Positions 1-14,770 of a stretch of DNA of 64,000 bases are shown here, in pieces. Numbering within the stretch: the first letter of the stretch is position 1; each line of letters opens with the position of its first letter. Source of the DNA: Scedosporium boydii (taxonomy: Eukaryota; Ascomycota; Sordariomycetes; Microascales; Microascaceae). Made by a program: the position numbers and the translations under genes. The notes under the pieces are model-generated. The model had not been told where the DNA came from. It saw only the letters and a program-made list of their open reading frames with translations, and made no database searches. The stretch is taken from NCBI GenBank assembly GCA_002221725.1, contig NJFT01000082.1, positions 92,228 to 156,227 on the forward strand, written 5' to 3'.

Positions 1-1
1 A

Positions 2-1183
2 GGCGAAACGTTAGAGCCGTCACGATTTGAGATGCTGGCACCCAGACCGCCCACTCCACCGCTGCCCTCCCCACCGCCAGCCAAAGCCTTTAGAACGTTT
101 ATCCTGCCGCCCGATGACGTACCGGTACAGGGAGGTTCAACCTCAACCCAGCCCCCAGCCCCCTTCACCTATCCCCCGGATCCCCCAAATATCCAACAGC
201 CGTCTCCTACATCTTCGGGTGGTGGGCTGTTTGGAGGAACCGCACAGACACAGGCCTCGCACTCAGCTCCCTCAAGCCTCCAACAGCCGCGTCTTACGTC
301 TTCGGGTCAGACGATTGGAGGAAACTCGCTGGCACAGGCCTCGAACCCTTTTTCCAAAACGCCAGGGTCTTCTGCTTCTCCGAGCTTGACAGATCCACCT
401 CTCCGTATTGGCCCAACACAGCACAAAGGCCGTGGACTCTTTGCCACCCGATCCTTACCGACTGGCACCATTATCGTGCGTGAGAGGCCACTCATCGAGG
501 AGCGGCATGATCTTTTGCCTGGCGGCCAGCGCCGGATACGAGGCTCTTAGGAGAGATACTCACCAGCAAAGCAACAGCGAATTCGGTCCGCGTTCCCTAT
601 CCTTGCGGATATCCCTTCTCGAAGCCTTGTGGAGCATCATCGTGTCACACTTGAGCGTTTCATGACGAACTACTCTTTCCAATATGGCCAATATCAAATG
701 GGTCACGTCTACCAGTGGATCTCTGTCGCGAACCACTCGTGCGTGCCGAATGCGAGTGCCGTGGCCGGGCATCCCGGAACGCTTCGCGCATTGAGGGATA
801 TTGCTGAAGGTGAGGAGGTCACGATCATGTACACAAATGGGAACCTGAGATTCAGGTGTCGATGTGAGGAATGCACTAGAAGGAGTCAGTCAAGGCTTAG
901 GGATCGCTTGAGAAGTAGTGAGGGAAGCGGAGGTGTTGTCTCGCTATTCGCGGGAAGGTCAAGGAGCAGGAGAAGGCGGAACTCCACGGAGGAGTCTTCA
1001 ACAATCAGCGAGACTCCGCCTCCTAACGAGGCGAGATCCAGCAGCCAGCAAACACAAGACCAACGGTCACAAGAGGAAAATGCCGAAGACCAACAACAGC
1101 AGGGCAGCAATCAAGAAGAGGAGCAAAGACCGTCGGAGACTGTACGGGCCTCTGTTTGGCGTTTCTTTGGCTGGCGGGATTGA
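2..1183 (+). CDS. SET-domain protein (5' partial, with an in-frame stop)
   Basis: Probable lysine methyltransferase-like SET protein. The frame is open from the window edge, and the first visible ATG is at 32. A Pro/Ser-rich N-terminus leads into the SET N-half (GRGLFATRSLPTGTIIVRE). The C-half is at about 629-880, with NHSCVPNA, GEEVTIMY and a Cys-rich post-SET CRCEEC; a Gln/Glu-rich tail ends at 1183. A TAG at 548-550 interrupts the frame, yet the same frame stays SET-like on both sides (ERYSPAKQQRIRSAFP follows directly). Two readings fit: a nonsense mutation or base error, or removal of a 3n intron 476-550 (donor GTGCGT, acceptor CTTAG, 75 nt). The intron would cut conserved residues after GTII, so I favour a disrupted gene or a sequence error. 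Substrate is unknown. It converges on RPS15. Confidence 0.7.
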
Positions 1184-1579
1184 GTCGTCTCTTCAGATAC
1201 AAGTTTCTTGCCTCGGGAGTGAGTAGTATGAAGTTGAGTCAAGGCTGCAGGGAGCGAAACGGCGACCAAAAGCCGACGGAATCCATTTTACTTGCACTAG
1301 AAGCGGCCGAAATTTGGCGAAGCGCATGGAGGAGCCTACAAGATTCATGTAGAATAACACAACAAGCGAAAGAAAAAAGAAACAAGCGGCTCGGAATAAA
1401 CTTGCTGTATTCCTTGGTTCCTGATATCGATAGAACTCCCTTGTCAACGAAGAAATTTCCATTCGCCCAGACCGCCCCTGATCATGCATATGACGTGGAA
1501 GTGCATATAATTCCTTTGGCTGACGCCGTCACTAAACCCTGACATTTTTTTAACTTTCATTATCCACCCGGCACACCGT
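1184..1579. other. Convergent intergenic spacer (SET / RPS15)
   Basis: About 400 bp between the 3' ends of the SET gene and RPS15. It should hold both 3' UTRs. I see no gene or repeat in it. Confidence 0.6.
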
Positions 1580-2472
<893 letters not shown>

Positions 2473-4549
2473 GTTTACGGTTGTTGAGAAGACCAATTCG
2501 CTATTCGATGTGACTTGTCGAAGAGCGAACCTGGAGGCAGTTGTCGATCGTGTTGGTTGGTAGTTCGCTGGGGAGTATGTGATGGAAATAAAGTACAACC
2601 AGCACCTTTGATAATGAGAGGGGCTCTCAAAATTTTGCCGTAGGGTTTGAGTGCCCTCCACATTGGAGAGGGCCAGGATGCGGTCATCACGTGAAACCGA
2701 TTAGTCATTATCCACGAACTTCGAATGCACTTTCCCGTTCCTCCAAGTTGTGCACAGCTCGCCTAAATTTCCGAGGATAGTTCCGAGGATAACCCGACAC
2801 TGTCTCTCATCGACTTCATCGTTGGAACCGAAGTTCAGGACGAAATGATGGATGCGTTCCTGCCAAGCAGTTTCACGAGCCTCGAACTGTCGCCGAATTA
2901 TTTAATACGGTCGCGCAAATTTCGGCATCGGGATGGTTTGCGAGTGCATCAATCCTTTCGCTTCCCGCGAATTTCCATCTCTGAGGATGATAACGACGGG
3001 ACCCTCAGAGCGATGCGAACCTCGCAATTTCGTCTAGAGCTAGGACCTGAGGTGGTTTCTGAACGTTTAGGGTTCATTTGTTTGCTATATCCATGATCTC
3101 GTCGTGCTCGTTTGGCCCATGTGGTCTCGAGCTTCCCACGTTTCTCCCCCCACTGTCCAAACTTCATAGCTCGACTGAAGATCACTTGGCTAGCGGTTGT
3201 TGCGTGCCGGCCATGCTTGCTGCTCTGTCACAACGTTGTATTGGGGCTTTACTCTGGCGCTCTTGGCGCTGTTCCGAAGCACGAATTATGACTGAACGCC
3301 TCTTGGCCTTTTCTCCCCTCATTCCTTCTTGCACTTTCGACTTGTATCTGCCCTTCATTTTCGATTGTCATGAGACGGTCAATCGTGCTAGGCGCTGGGC
3401 ACTATGCACAAATTGTATCAGGTGCCACGTCGCAGAGGTGTACTGCTTCTGCTAGAACCATGCAAGCGTCCATTCTCTCGAAACCGCTCTGAGCTATGGC
3501 CACGGTGAAGATGTGCCCCAAGGCGCTAGACTGTGGTTGGCCGTGTGGATCTAGCTTTCCGACCACCTCATGCGGGCGCGTCGTAGCGGTAGTGTCTCGT
3601 CTACACTGCAACGTACGTAAGTCTTCTCCACGACACTAGAGGGGGACGACGCGACGACGACCATGATACAGACATTGCAATTCACCGACGGTTTTTTCTT
3701 TTCGTGGCATCTCCGGCTCGGCACGCTTGATTTTTTTTTTTCTTGACCTGGTTCTCATCGGCAAGGCCAAGACCGGAGGATTGGCACAATGTGGATAGGC
3801 CTATCCAAGCAAGTGTTCTTGGCGTCCAGTTCGTTGACCAACAGTCATTGATCAACGACTGGGGTCACTCGCCTGATATCATTTGCCAAGTCCCCCAGGA
3901 GAATCAAAGGGACCACAAGCTCCCAGTGTGGTGGAATGCCCAGATTGTCAGCACTCGGCCTTTTTTTCCTTGGGAGAAGAATCGCCAAAGAGGACCCAAG
4001 GCTCCCATGTTTGCCCAGATTCATATTTCTCTTCAAACATCTTCTCCCGTCTATTTACAGTAGCTGGGGACGTCTCTGTCTCATTACCCTCCCCCCCCCC
4101 TCGCCTTTCACCATTCATTTTGCTCCATCGAGTCGCGTAAGATGCCAGACTTTCAACAGCTTTAGCCTCCGTGCTTCCACCCCATGATTCTTCCTAGCTT
4201 CGTCAATGCCTCAAGAAATCCGTGACCATTGGTAACTGTGAGAGACTGGACCCTGACCCTGGACTTTGTCCTCTTCTTTCGTTCTTTTCTTTGTTTTGCG
4301 CACGTGGAATTGGCATTTGAGGAACACCAGCTCGAGGAATAAGCCTTCCAAGACACGTCCGAGAGACAAGTCTATTAATCCTCACTCTTCACTCTCTCCT
4401 CCTTGCGCCCCAGTTCCTGTACCACACGCTCGGATCGAATGGCTTAAATCGGCAGACAGAGAGGAACTGCGCATGAGGACTCGTTCCGTCCACCACCGCC
4501 ACTCCCAATCGCGAAGCTCCTTTTCTGCTCCCCCGACATCCTCAAAGGC
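2473..4549. promoter_or_regulatory. Divergent intergenic region upstream of RPS15 (-) and the membrane protein (+)
   Basis: About 2.1 kb with no supported gene. It holds the RPS15 promoter side. A near-perfect tandem TTCCGAGGATAG lies at about 2769-2790. CACGTG E-boxes occur at 2688-2693 (216 bp upstream of RPS15) and 4301-4306 (about 245 bp upstream of the 4550 start). T-rich tracts lie at 3729-3741 and a C-run near 4091-4100. Short ORFs at 2845-3455 show no recognisable domains. Confidence 0.5.
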
Positions 4550-5772
4550 ATGGCACCGAATACCCCCACGCCCTCAACAACAGCAACACCTCCGACGGCC
4601 AGCTCGACTGTTAGCTCCACCACCACCAGCTCCCCGCGCCCGGCTTCCTCGCCGGACTTCACTCCCGCCCTCACAACGCATTGGACACGGCCCGAAGGAT
4701 GCGGCTATATTTATGATGCCGACCACCTGCCCGGTGCCGGCACGGCACTGACGGCGTATCTCGACCGCTACATCGACGAAGGTGCAGCGACATTGCCGTG
4801 CTACCCGCCCGGCATGTTCGAATCGGGAAACTCTGGGACGTTTAGCCCGGCGTCTTGTCCTACCGGCTGGTATACCGTTGAGAGCCCTGATAAAATGGAC
4901 TCTATACCAGCATCGGGAAGGACAACTCGTACGTGCTGCTCGAAGTATGTGTGATCCACCGTTGTTCCTTTACCAAAGTGTCTCTTTTTTATGACACGCC
5001 CCCAAATATTTTGATGTATTTTTCCCGTATTATTGTAACTTGAGCACTAAGACGCCTCGTTCGCAGACAATTCACCCTGAACGGAGACTTTTGTGAAAAA
5101 TATATGGCGACCGTCATCGCTACACCCGTTCAATACATCACCTCCGAACAGACTCCCACCTCCGTGAGACACATGAGCACCTACCTTGTCGACGCCTCAA
5201 TCGCCCATCACCCTATTGTAATCCTCTTCCAAGAAAAGGACCAAGAGGTCCTTGGCATATTTGACGACGACGAGCACATTGCGGATCCCGACAACTCGTC
5301 CCCGTCCCCCAAGAGCTCCCCCGACAATCTTCCCATCGGCGCCCAAGTGGGCATCGGCATCGGCACGGCCGTGGCTCTTTCTCTGCTTCTCGGTCTTCTC
5401 TTCTGGTTCCTCAGACGTACGTCACCTAAACCCGCGAAGATCTACCCTTCCGGGCTTCACGGCACTTCCAGTTTTGAATCCCGGCCCGGCAACAACTGCA
5501 GGAGCTCCTCATCATCCCTCGGCACCGCCGCTGGTGATCTGGAGACCGGGGAAATGCGGTTTCAACCTCGCCAGGACGCCGACCCACCTCCCGCATATGA
5601 ACCGTCGCCGCAGCGGAATAGCCTATCAAGACCGTCAACGGGCGGCGGTGGCGGCGGAAACTCGCTAGCTGGGGAGGAATTAAGGGCGCTAAAGGAGCAG
5701 CAGGAAGCCATACAGAGACGAATCGAGCAATTAGAAGGGAGCGCTACCGATGACACGAGAAGAGTGTCATGA
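4550..5772 (+). CDS. Single-pass membrane protein with Cys-containing N-terminal domain (unknown function)
   Basis: Two exons, 4550-4944 and 5067-5772, joined across a 122-nt intron (donor GTATGT, acceptor TCGCAG); 366 aa. The order is a Ser/Thr/Pro-rich N-terminus (about 1-40), a Cys-bearing region (PEGCGYIYD, CYPPGMF, CPTGWYTV, TCCSK), an acidic Ser/Pro stretch, one strong transmembrane segment (GTAVALSLLLGLLFWFL) followed by RR, then a Pro/Ser/Gly-rich cytosolic tail ending in a short heptad-like segment (LRALKEQQEAIQRRIEQLE). This layout resembles many filamentous-fungal plasma-membrane proteins with an extracellular Cys-rich head, a juxtamembrane spacer and a low-complexity tail. No signal peptide is visible at the 4550 ATG, so an upstream exon or type III insertion is possible. 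Function not recognised. Confidence 0.7.
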
Positions 5773-6283
5773 AAGGAGAACTCTATTTTCAATCTAACTA
5801 GGTGGGCGTTGTATTCAACGATTATGATTTTAAGGGAAAGATAAAAAGGTCGGGAAACGGCGAGGACATGATACCACATACCAAGAGGTGCAAGCGCCTC
5901 TACTTAACACTGCTTTATGACATAGGCCTGTGATTTGTTTTTATACTTTAGGATAGAAATTATATCAAGTTGGTTCAGGATTTTTATGTTCGGCCTTCCA
6001 TCTTCGAGAGATGGCAAATATACACACATGAAAAACAGGTTGGCCGAGTGCGCCCTGCACCCCATTCTTTCGAATTTCCGATACCATATACCATATACAC
6101 GTTACGCTGCTGTGATGCTCCAACTCTCCTTATGTCTCGCTACTAAGAAGGCAGGCGGGGGGGATAAAAGGAAAAAAAAAAAAAAAAAAAAAAAAAAAGG
6201 AAGAAACGAGAAACATTCATGCAATACAGCGCGTCCGAAATCAAATTACAACTCCCTACTCTCCTACCTTCCCCGGCCTCCGC
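5773..6283. other. Convergent spacer with A27 tract
   Basis: 3' flanks of the membrane-protein gene (+) and the mannosidase gene (-). It contains an uninterrupted run of 27 A at 6172-6198. No gene seen. Confidence 0.6.
6172..6198 (+). repeat. A27 homopolymer
   Basis: 27 uninterrupted A in the spacer 3' of the membrane-protein gene. Possibly length-variable, or an assembly uncertainty. Confidence 0.9.
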
Positions 6284-8499
<2,216 letters not shown>

Positions 8500-9865
8500 G
8501 GCTCGCGGGATCGAGTTGTAGCAATGGGCGTAGCAAAGGGTGTAGCAAAGAGAAGGAAGCGTCGGGAAAGCTAGGTATTCGAAGGACGGCGACCTCGAGC
8601 CAGCAAGAGGAGTTCGTGAGGAGTGCGATCGATCAGTCGAAGAGAGGCTTTGCAGGCGAAGGTGAGGTGCTGTATCTGATGTCCTCGATTCCCGAGTCCT
8701 GGAGAAATTAAAGAGTGCACTGCACTAAGCCATAGCTATCCAAGAAGGTAAGCAAGCACCAGGGGTGAGCCTGGAGGAGAGAGACTGGAAGAATTATGAA
8801 TTTGTACAGAGAATGGACTATGCAGCAGAAGTTAATTCCAGCCCTCTGGTCTTTCCCCTGGAGCTCACCAAGATGGTTGTGTCTGTGTGTGTGTGTGTGT
8901 CTTTGTAGTCGGAGGTTTGTCTCGGCAGCAATGGAGCAATGGAGTTGAAAGCGGCATCTTCTGTTCCACTTTTTCTGGAGGTACATGTTACTTTTGAAGA
9001 CCAGGTTAGGAAAGTACAATCTATAGCTAAAAGTAGCCTGATCCTACAATGTAATCTTATCTTGTACAAGTGTAATCCTGGGATCTGTAAGCGGTTAAAG
9101 TATCATATACTTACTAAGCTAGTCGGCCAGGGTCCTTGCGCAAAGTTCCCGCCAATGCCGCCACCTGTTCATTCAAGGCATCTTAACCTCAGTACAGAGT
9201 AGGATGAAGAAAATTGATTTGACTTTATGACTTCCATTAAGTTCTGAGGCTCTGAAATGGCCTGGAAAAAATTGACATAAGGAAAAGAAATGGACATTCT
9301 TAGGAGGATGACTTGAGCTCTTCTTTCCAGTTTAATTCTTTAAATCAAGTGCCTTACATAGAATGGCAGGCTATATTCACAGGAAAAAGAGACCAGAAAT
9401 AAGGCCAAGTATCAAAGTGGAATGGTGGTTTGAAAAGCAGAAAAAGAACTCGAAAGTCTTATAGCTATCCGTGATCAAATAAAAATAGTGAAAAAAAAAG
9501 AAGAGAAAGAAAGAAAAAAGAAGGTGAAGAGTCTGGAGATGCCGTCTCAACAAAAGCCTCAATATCCCATGTCCTATTTCCTTGTCATGCCTTCATATAA
9601 CTAAACCAAAACGCTCCAACTAGACGCCAGTATCAAAGGAAAACCAAAGATAAAACAAAAGAAAAGAAGTAGTATGTCCAAGACCAGGCTCCCCGAAGTC
9701 CATAAGCCTTTTGTCACTCCAACCCCTGAGCTTTTCGGCAATAAAATAAGAATGAAAAGAAAGTGTAGAATCATGCTTGTAGGGTATCCTAAAAGTACCA
9801 TCGAACCGAAAAAAAAAAGAAACACAAAACGGGGGAAGCCCCGAGAAACATGGGGTTCTATACCA
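8500..9865. other. Head-to-tail spacer between the mannosidase 5' end and the C2H2 3' end
   Basis: 1.37 kb with no gene supported. It contains the mannosidase promoter and the 3' UTR side of the zinc-finger gene, and a (TG)8 run at 8884-8900. The region 9,200-9,860 is A/G-rich on the plus strand; short ORFs there are low complexity. Confidence 0.5.
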
Positions 9866-12800
9866 CTATTGGGAGTAGAAGTGGCCCGACGGTGCCTGGT
9901 GAGGAGAACTGGAGTAAGGAGAAATGGAGCCACCCGGGGTATAGATTCCTCCGTTTGGATCCATTACCCCCCCGAGGCCCACTGGCACCCCCATGTAATG
10001 GGTTCCGTCCTGGAGTCCAAGGCCGGCGGAGGCGGTTGGGTAGCCGCCGTCCGCCACCGTCCGCATGGGGAGGATTGCACCGCTGCCGCCTGCATCGATG
10101 TATGTGCTGGTATCGATGGGTAAGCTTTGGACTCGTTGCACGCCCTGTACCGGATGCTGGAGTGAGCCGGGAGGCGCTTGCGGAGATTGTCCATAATATA
10201 ACCTCTCGTGGCCACTATTTACTGCCCCGGGCATGTTCGACCCGGTACCGAGGTCATTCTCCATTGCGTTTCCGTTGAACTGGCTGTTGAGGTAGGGTTC
10301 TTGGAACGTGCCGGGTGCCATCGCCTGGTTGACGTTGAAATCAAAGCCTCCGGTACTGCCTTGATATTGTATAGAGACGGGTGCTGTTCCCATTGGTGAA
10401 CGCTGATGCTGATGCTGCCCACCATGACCACTGAAATCGGATGTGGGATACGCCGAGTGTAGCGCATCCTGAGGCGGCGGGAAAGCGAAGGCCTGTCGCG
10501 GAGGCGCATCTTGCACAGGGCTGATAACGGTGTCCGCCGTAACGTTCTTAGCGGCAACTAGGCGGAGGGTAGGGAGGCTGATCTGCTCCATGTGCTTCGC
10601 CAAATGCACCGTGAGCTTCTTCCAGGACTGGAGCTGTTTTCCGCAGAACCTGCATGGTTCTTCCTGCGCTTTCATGTCGGTCTCGACGTGGCACCTCTCA
10701 ACCTTTTGCCACGTGGGGTCGTTGCCGCCGTTTCTTTTTAGCGCCGCCTTGGTCTTGAACTTGGGTTCATCGAACTTGTGCTCTCGGACAAGGTGCTGGA
10801 GGAAATTATCCCGCCGATAACACTTGTGGGTGCAGTCGTCAACATCGCACTCCCACCACTCCAGGTGGCGATGGCCTTCGTTCTCGTGTCGAACCCAGTC
10901 TGCCTTGCGCTTAAAGATCTTGGGATCTTTGCACTTCTCCCAAGTGCAAGTGAATGGTTGAACATCTTCGTGGACATGCTTGGTCCAATCCGAAGGCTTC
11001 TGGAACTTTTTGGCCTGGTAGCAAAGCTGGCACTCGATCTCTGCTGGTAGCGTCGCTGTCGGAGGCATCGGGATGTCTTGTGGGAAGCTCTCCTGTGTGA
11101 GAACGCCCTCAATGGGAGTCAAGTCATTGTCGGGAGAGGAGAAGCCGTCGGTGTGGCGAACTTCCCCCTTCTGGTCAAGCGGTATCGCTGATCCTCCCAA
11201 AGCTATGCACAAGGTGCCGCAGGGACACTTCGCGCCTTGCTGCATGTGTTTGACTTTTGCATTGAGGAGTCCCTTGTATCGAATTATCTGCTGATGCGCG
11301 ATGCGGTCGACAAGATAGCTATTCGGGTTTAGTGTAGGATTCAACCGAAGGATGTGCGATTTAAAGCCCTCGAAATTCGGAGAGATGGCGTCGATCAGAT
11401 TGCCAGACTCGGTCCTCATCTCACCATCATCGAATTCGTAGTCATCATCATCATCATCATTCTCTGCTTCCGCCGGGACTGTTATGGCTGACGTCGCTAT
11501 GGTCCCGACGGGGGGGCCTCCATTCTTCTTCCAAAGATCGACCAAACTTGAATTGGTGTTATTTCCGGACTGTAATTTGGTATTGGGCCTTGGAAGGTCC
11601 GATTTGCTTCGAGGCCGCCGGATGGGGTTCTTCACAGTCAACCCGCCAAACGGGCTTTTCGGAGAAGTGACCGATGTGGCGCTTATAGACCCGCTGCGAC
11701 CATGGACCTGGCTAGCCTGGCCAGCCCCGACTGCAGCGACGCTTTGGCCCATTGACAAGAGCGCTGTGTTGATACTTGGTGTTGGCTTCTTTCCCCAGCT
11801 AGAGGATCTAGAGGGCGGTGCTAGACGACCAGCCGTGTTGTCGTGCTTATCGCCCGCCGCATTGATGAAGCCTGCCTCGTCATGGTTGCTTAGGGATCTC
11901 TTAAGAGTCGCGCTGGGATTTCGAACCAGCGACCGGAACCCATTCAGGAGCCCGCCGCCGCCGCTCGATTTACGAGGGTCTCGGCTTATGGTCAATTTCT
12001 TAAGTAGGTTGCCGCTCAATTCAATGTCGGCATCCGTCCAGGCCGCAAGGCTCCGAGGCCTCGTTCCCCAAGTAGCTGCGTCTGAGATGATGGATGCATT
12101 ATCCTGGCACATCCGCTCAAACTTCGCGATAGCAGCTTGCGATGACTCGGGTTGGTAGCGTTTACTTCCGTCAGACGCAATGGGGTGGACGAGGGGTGCA
12201 TCGGCCCAGTTGCGGTTGGAGTAGATAATCTCAAGATCCTGCGGCGTCATCTCTCCGCCATGTTCAAAGAAATAAGTTTGGCCCGGAAGGTGCTTATTTT
12301 CTGTCTTATCACCGAGAGGAATCTCGTCGTCTCTAATGTTCTTAGCAATCTCGGACCGGTCGATGCTGATCCTTGCTGCGTCGGCCGAAACGGGCTGCTC
12401 TGTCGAGTTCTTATCGAGCCAGCTAGCGACCACTTTCTTGCGCTCCTCAATCTCCCGCTTAGATACTATGTCATTAACGCTGTCAATGGCAGTGCGAGGC
12501 CGGTTCTCTGGGTCGAGACCTCCTTGGCCGGTGGCGGGGTTCCGGAGCCAGTTACCGCCATCATCCCGGAAGGCACCCGGGACATCGTTTGAAAGAGGCG
12601 AAATTAGACCTCCAGGCGTGCTCCGCGCCGATGGTGGCCGTACTGGTTGATCCGTTTCAAAGGCTGTCTCAATAGTATGCGACGAGGGCAGATTGTTCTT
12701 GCCCCAATCAGAGACTGTGACAAGCAGGCTCTGGGGTGGCATCATGGCTGCTGGCGGGGCTGTTGCCAGCCCGTCGTCGCTAGACTGAGAACTACCGCTT

Positions 12801-13399
12801 GGTGTGAATTGGGAAGATCCCGGGTTGAATGGAGCCTTATTGAAAGGCCTTTGAAGCTCTAGAGGCGAGACTGAGGTTGGCAAGGACGTAGGTGGAGGCG
12901 TGAATGTCCGCTTCCTGAGAAGCTGAGGAGAAGTGGCTAGATCAGGGCTCCAGGGGTAGGTAGGATTAGGTCCCTTTGGTAGGCTTACAGCGGCTGATTT
13001 TGTGGTGGTGATGCTCGCCGAGTGGTGGTTATTGGCGGAGAACGTGTTTGGCTTCGGAGAGAGGCTACTGGCATGGCTGGATGGCAGGAGGGACTCCTCG
13101 AGGAAGGTCGGCGTGCCGCCTTCGTGATTAAAATCGACTCCAAAGAAGGGATCGTCATCACCAAAGTCGCTCGATTGACAACGATCAAAAGTCGAATAGG
13201 AGTTTGCAGGGGTGTCGATCTCGGTTTGGTGATTTGGCGAGGCCGAGTCACTTCGGTATCCGTGGAGGGGAGGGGATAGGTGACCGGTCGCATCTACGGG
13301 GGCGGATCCGGACGCATTACGATATGCGGGCCCAGGTTGTGAAGAAAAGGAACTGGCGGGAAAGGACGTAGATGAGGCGGGGATTGTTGTCGATGCCAT
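9866..13399 (-). CDS. C2H2 zinc-finger protein, putative transcription regulator
   Basis: Single-exon gene, 1177 aa. A long Ser/Pro-rich, probably disordered N-terminal two thirds contains an Asp run (ENDDDDDDYEFDD, about residue 650). A compact zinc-finger block lies at about 789-940: CQLCYQAKKF...H, then FTCTWEKC...RHENEGHRH, WECDVDDC...FLQHLVREH and PCRFCGKQLQSWKKLTVHLAKH. A Gly/Pro/Gln/Ser-rich C-terminal tail follows. The mixture of CX2C and CX4C fingers separated by the YRRDNFLQHLVREHKF linker recurs in uncharacterised filamentous-ascomycete C2H2 proteins. The role is inferred as DNA binding or regulation; no target is known. The ATG at 13399 begins a continuous frame with no need for introns. 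Confidence 0.85.
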   Translation of the reverse strand: MASTTIPASSTSFPASSFSSQPGPAYRNASGSAPVDATGHLSPPLHGYRSDSASPNHQTEIDTPANSYSTFDRCQSSDFGDDDPFFGVDFNHEGGTPTFLEESLLPSSHASSLSPKPNTFSANNHHSASITTTKSAAVSLPKGPNPTYPWSPDLATSPQLLRKRTFTPPPTSLPTSVSPLELQRPFNKAPFNPGSSQFTPSGSSQSSDDGLATAPPAAMMPPQSLLVTVSDWGKNNLPSSHTIETAFETDQPVRPPSARSTPGGLISPLSNDVPGAFRDDGGNWLRNPATGQGGLDPENRPRTAIDSVNDIVSKREIEERKKVVASWLDKNSTEQPVSADAARISIDRSEIAKNIRDDEIPLGDKTENKHLPGQTYFFEHGGEMTPQDLEIIYSNRNWADAPLVHPIASDGSKRYQPESSQAAIAKFERMCQDNASIISDAATWGTRPRSLAAWTDADIELSGNLLKKLTISRDPRKSSGGGGLLNGFRSLVRNPSATLKRSLSNHDEAGFINAAGDKHDNTAGRLAPPSRSSSWGKKPTPSINTALLSMGQSVAAVGAGQASQVHGRSGSISATSVTSPKSPFGGLTVKNPIRRPRSKSDLPRPNTKLQSGNNTNSSLVDLWKKNGGPPVGTIATSAITVPAEAENDDDDDDYEFDDGEMRTESGNLIDAISPNFEGFKSHILRLNPTLNPNSYLVDRIAHQQIIRYKGLLNAKVKHMQQGAKCPCGTLCIALGGSAIPLDQKGEVRHTDGFSSPDNDLTPIEGVLTQESFPQDIPMPPTATLPAEIECQLCYQAKKFQKPSDWTKHVHEDVQPFTCTWEKCKDPKIFKRKADWVRHENEGHRHLEWWECDVDDCTHKCYRRDNFLQHLVREHKFDEPKFKTKAALKRNGGNDPTWQKVERCHVETDMKAQEEPCRFCGKQLQSWKKLTVHLAKHMEQISLPTLRLVAAKNVTADTVISPVQDAPPRQAFAFPPPQDALHSAYPTSDFSGHGGQHQHQRSPMGTAPVSIQYQGSTGGFDFNVNQAMAPGTFQEPYLNSQFNGNAMENDLGTGSNMPGAVNSGHERLYYGQSPQAPPGSLQHPVQGVQRVQSLPIDTSTYIDAGGSGAILPMRTVADGGYPTASAGLGLQDGTHYMGVPVGLGGVMDPNGGIYTPGGSISPYSSSPHQAPSGHFYSQ
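11443..11460 (-). repeat. In-frame (GAT)n microsatellite coding an Asp run
   Basis: Trinucleotide repeat inside the C2H2 gene encoding six consecutive Asp. In frame, so length changes would alter only the acidic run. Confidence 0.85.
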
Positions 13400-14610
13400 G
13401 TTTCAAGCTTGGAGGATACACCTGTTCTGTGAAGCCCGCGCCAAGGTATGGGTCAATATCGGGATGGCGCAACGCATGAATTAGGAGCACTCCATGCGAT
13501 AGAAGGCGCGATGTCTACTATATCCTCGCGAAATACAGCGAAGCAAAGCCCGGCGAAGGAAGGGCGGCAAGGTGATGAGGGGGAAGGCACGAAGTTGTTG
13601 CCTGGTATCACGGCGGGAGGGGTCGCGAGTTTGCGATCCACGGCGTCGCAGATGGAGCGAGAGCTGGCGAAAGCTGGTCTTGACCGAGCCAGAGCATGAG
13701 AGCTTCCGAAAAGAAAGAAAAAGAAGAACAATACAGGTGGCGCGCAAGGTATGTCGGATCGTGAAAACCGAGTTAGCGCTCAGGAGTGTATGGCGTCTCT
13801 GCTGGACCAGCTGGCGCTGGTCGAATGTTGGTCGGCGCTTAGATTGGAGCGTCCCTGTTCGTCTGATTGTTCAAGCAGCCCACTTCTACGAAGTAGCCTC
13901 TCGGCAGCTACAAAAACAAGCTGTCTTAGCGCGTGAGAATAGAGAATCAATGGGGATTGAAGAAAGGGGACGGCCGAAAAGGAAAAAGGGTAAAAAATTA
14001 AACTTGGAGTTTCAAGGAAGTGGAGGAAAGAGAAAGTGGACAAAATCTGCGGGGGTGGAGAAGAAAAGAGAGAGAGAGAGAGAAGGGAGAAGTGTTCTGG
14101 AAGACGAGAGAGGACGAGTTGGCGGAAGAAGACAGAATTGGGGTCAGCCGAGCAAAGGCGGAGACTACAAGATGAGGCTATGCTAGCACAGGGTACAAGT
14201 TGTAACAATGGGTAGAATTAAGCTCAGCAGCCTGGTGGATGGCGGATGTCGGATGTGGATGTGGATGGCGCAAGGCAGTATGGGGATTCAATGTTGGCAG
14301 GCAGGGAAGACATAGAAGAAACATGGAAGAAATCGGCCAACTTGATGAATGATGAATCAACGCTTCGGAAGGATGGCGGCACAACATTGATTGATCCATA
14401 GATGAACAACGAGTGTTCCATATTGCAGGTTACGCAGACCAGAGAGCTGGCGCCTTCCAATGGAAAACTGCGAGTGAGTGATGGAAATAACAAGGGCAAA
14501 AAAAGACAAAAAAGACACCGACCATCGTGGCTTAGTTCTGGAGCTAACATTAACAATCGATACCTCCGCCCTCGACTTGTCGCTGTGGGATGGGCAAGTC
14601 AACCTGAGTC

Positions 14611-14636
14611 CTGGGCTGGGCTGGGCTGGGCTGGGG
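14611..14636 (+). repeat. (CTGGG)5 minisatellite
   Basis: Five tandem CTGGG units upstream of the C2H2 gene. Confidence 0.85.
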
Positions 14637-14756
14637 AACTCGCGGTCAGCCCAACCAGACGAAAAGGAAAGGGAACCGTCCGTAGGAACCTCAAAAATAA
14701 CACCAGCAGTCTATATTGATAAATGAGGCGGAAAAATCGACAGGACACCAGAAGAT

Positions 14757-14770
14757 ACGAAGTACTTCGT
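14757..14770. repeat. Perfect 14-nt palindrome ACGAAGTACTTCGT
   Basis: Best-formed member of the dispersed TACGAAGTA/TACTTCGTA family in this window; reads the same on both strands. Confidence 0.8.
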
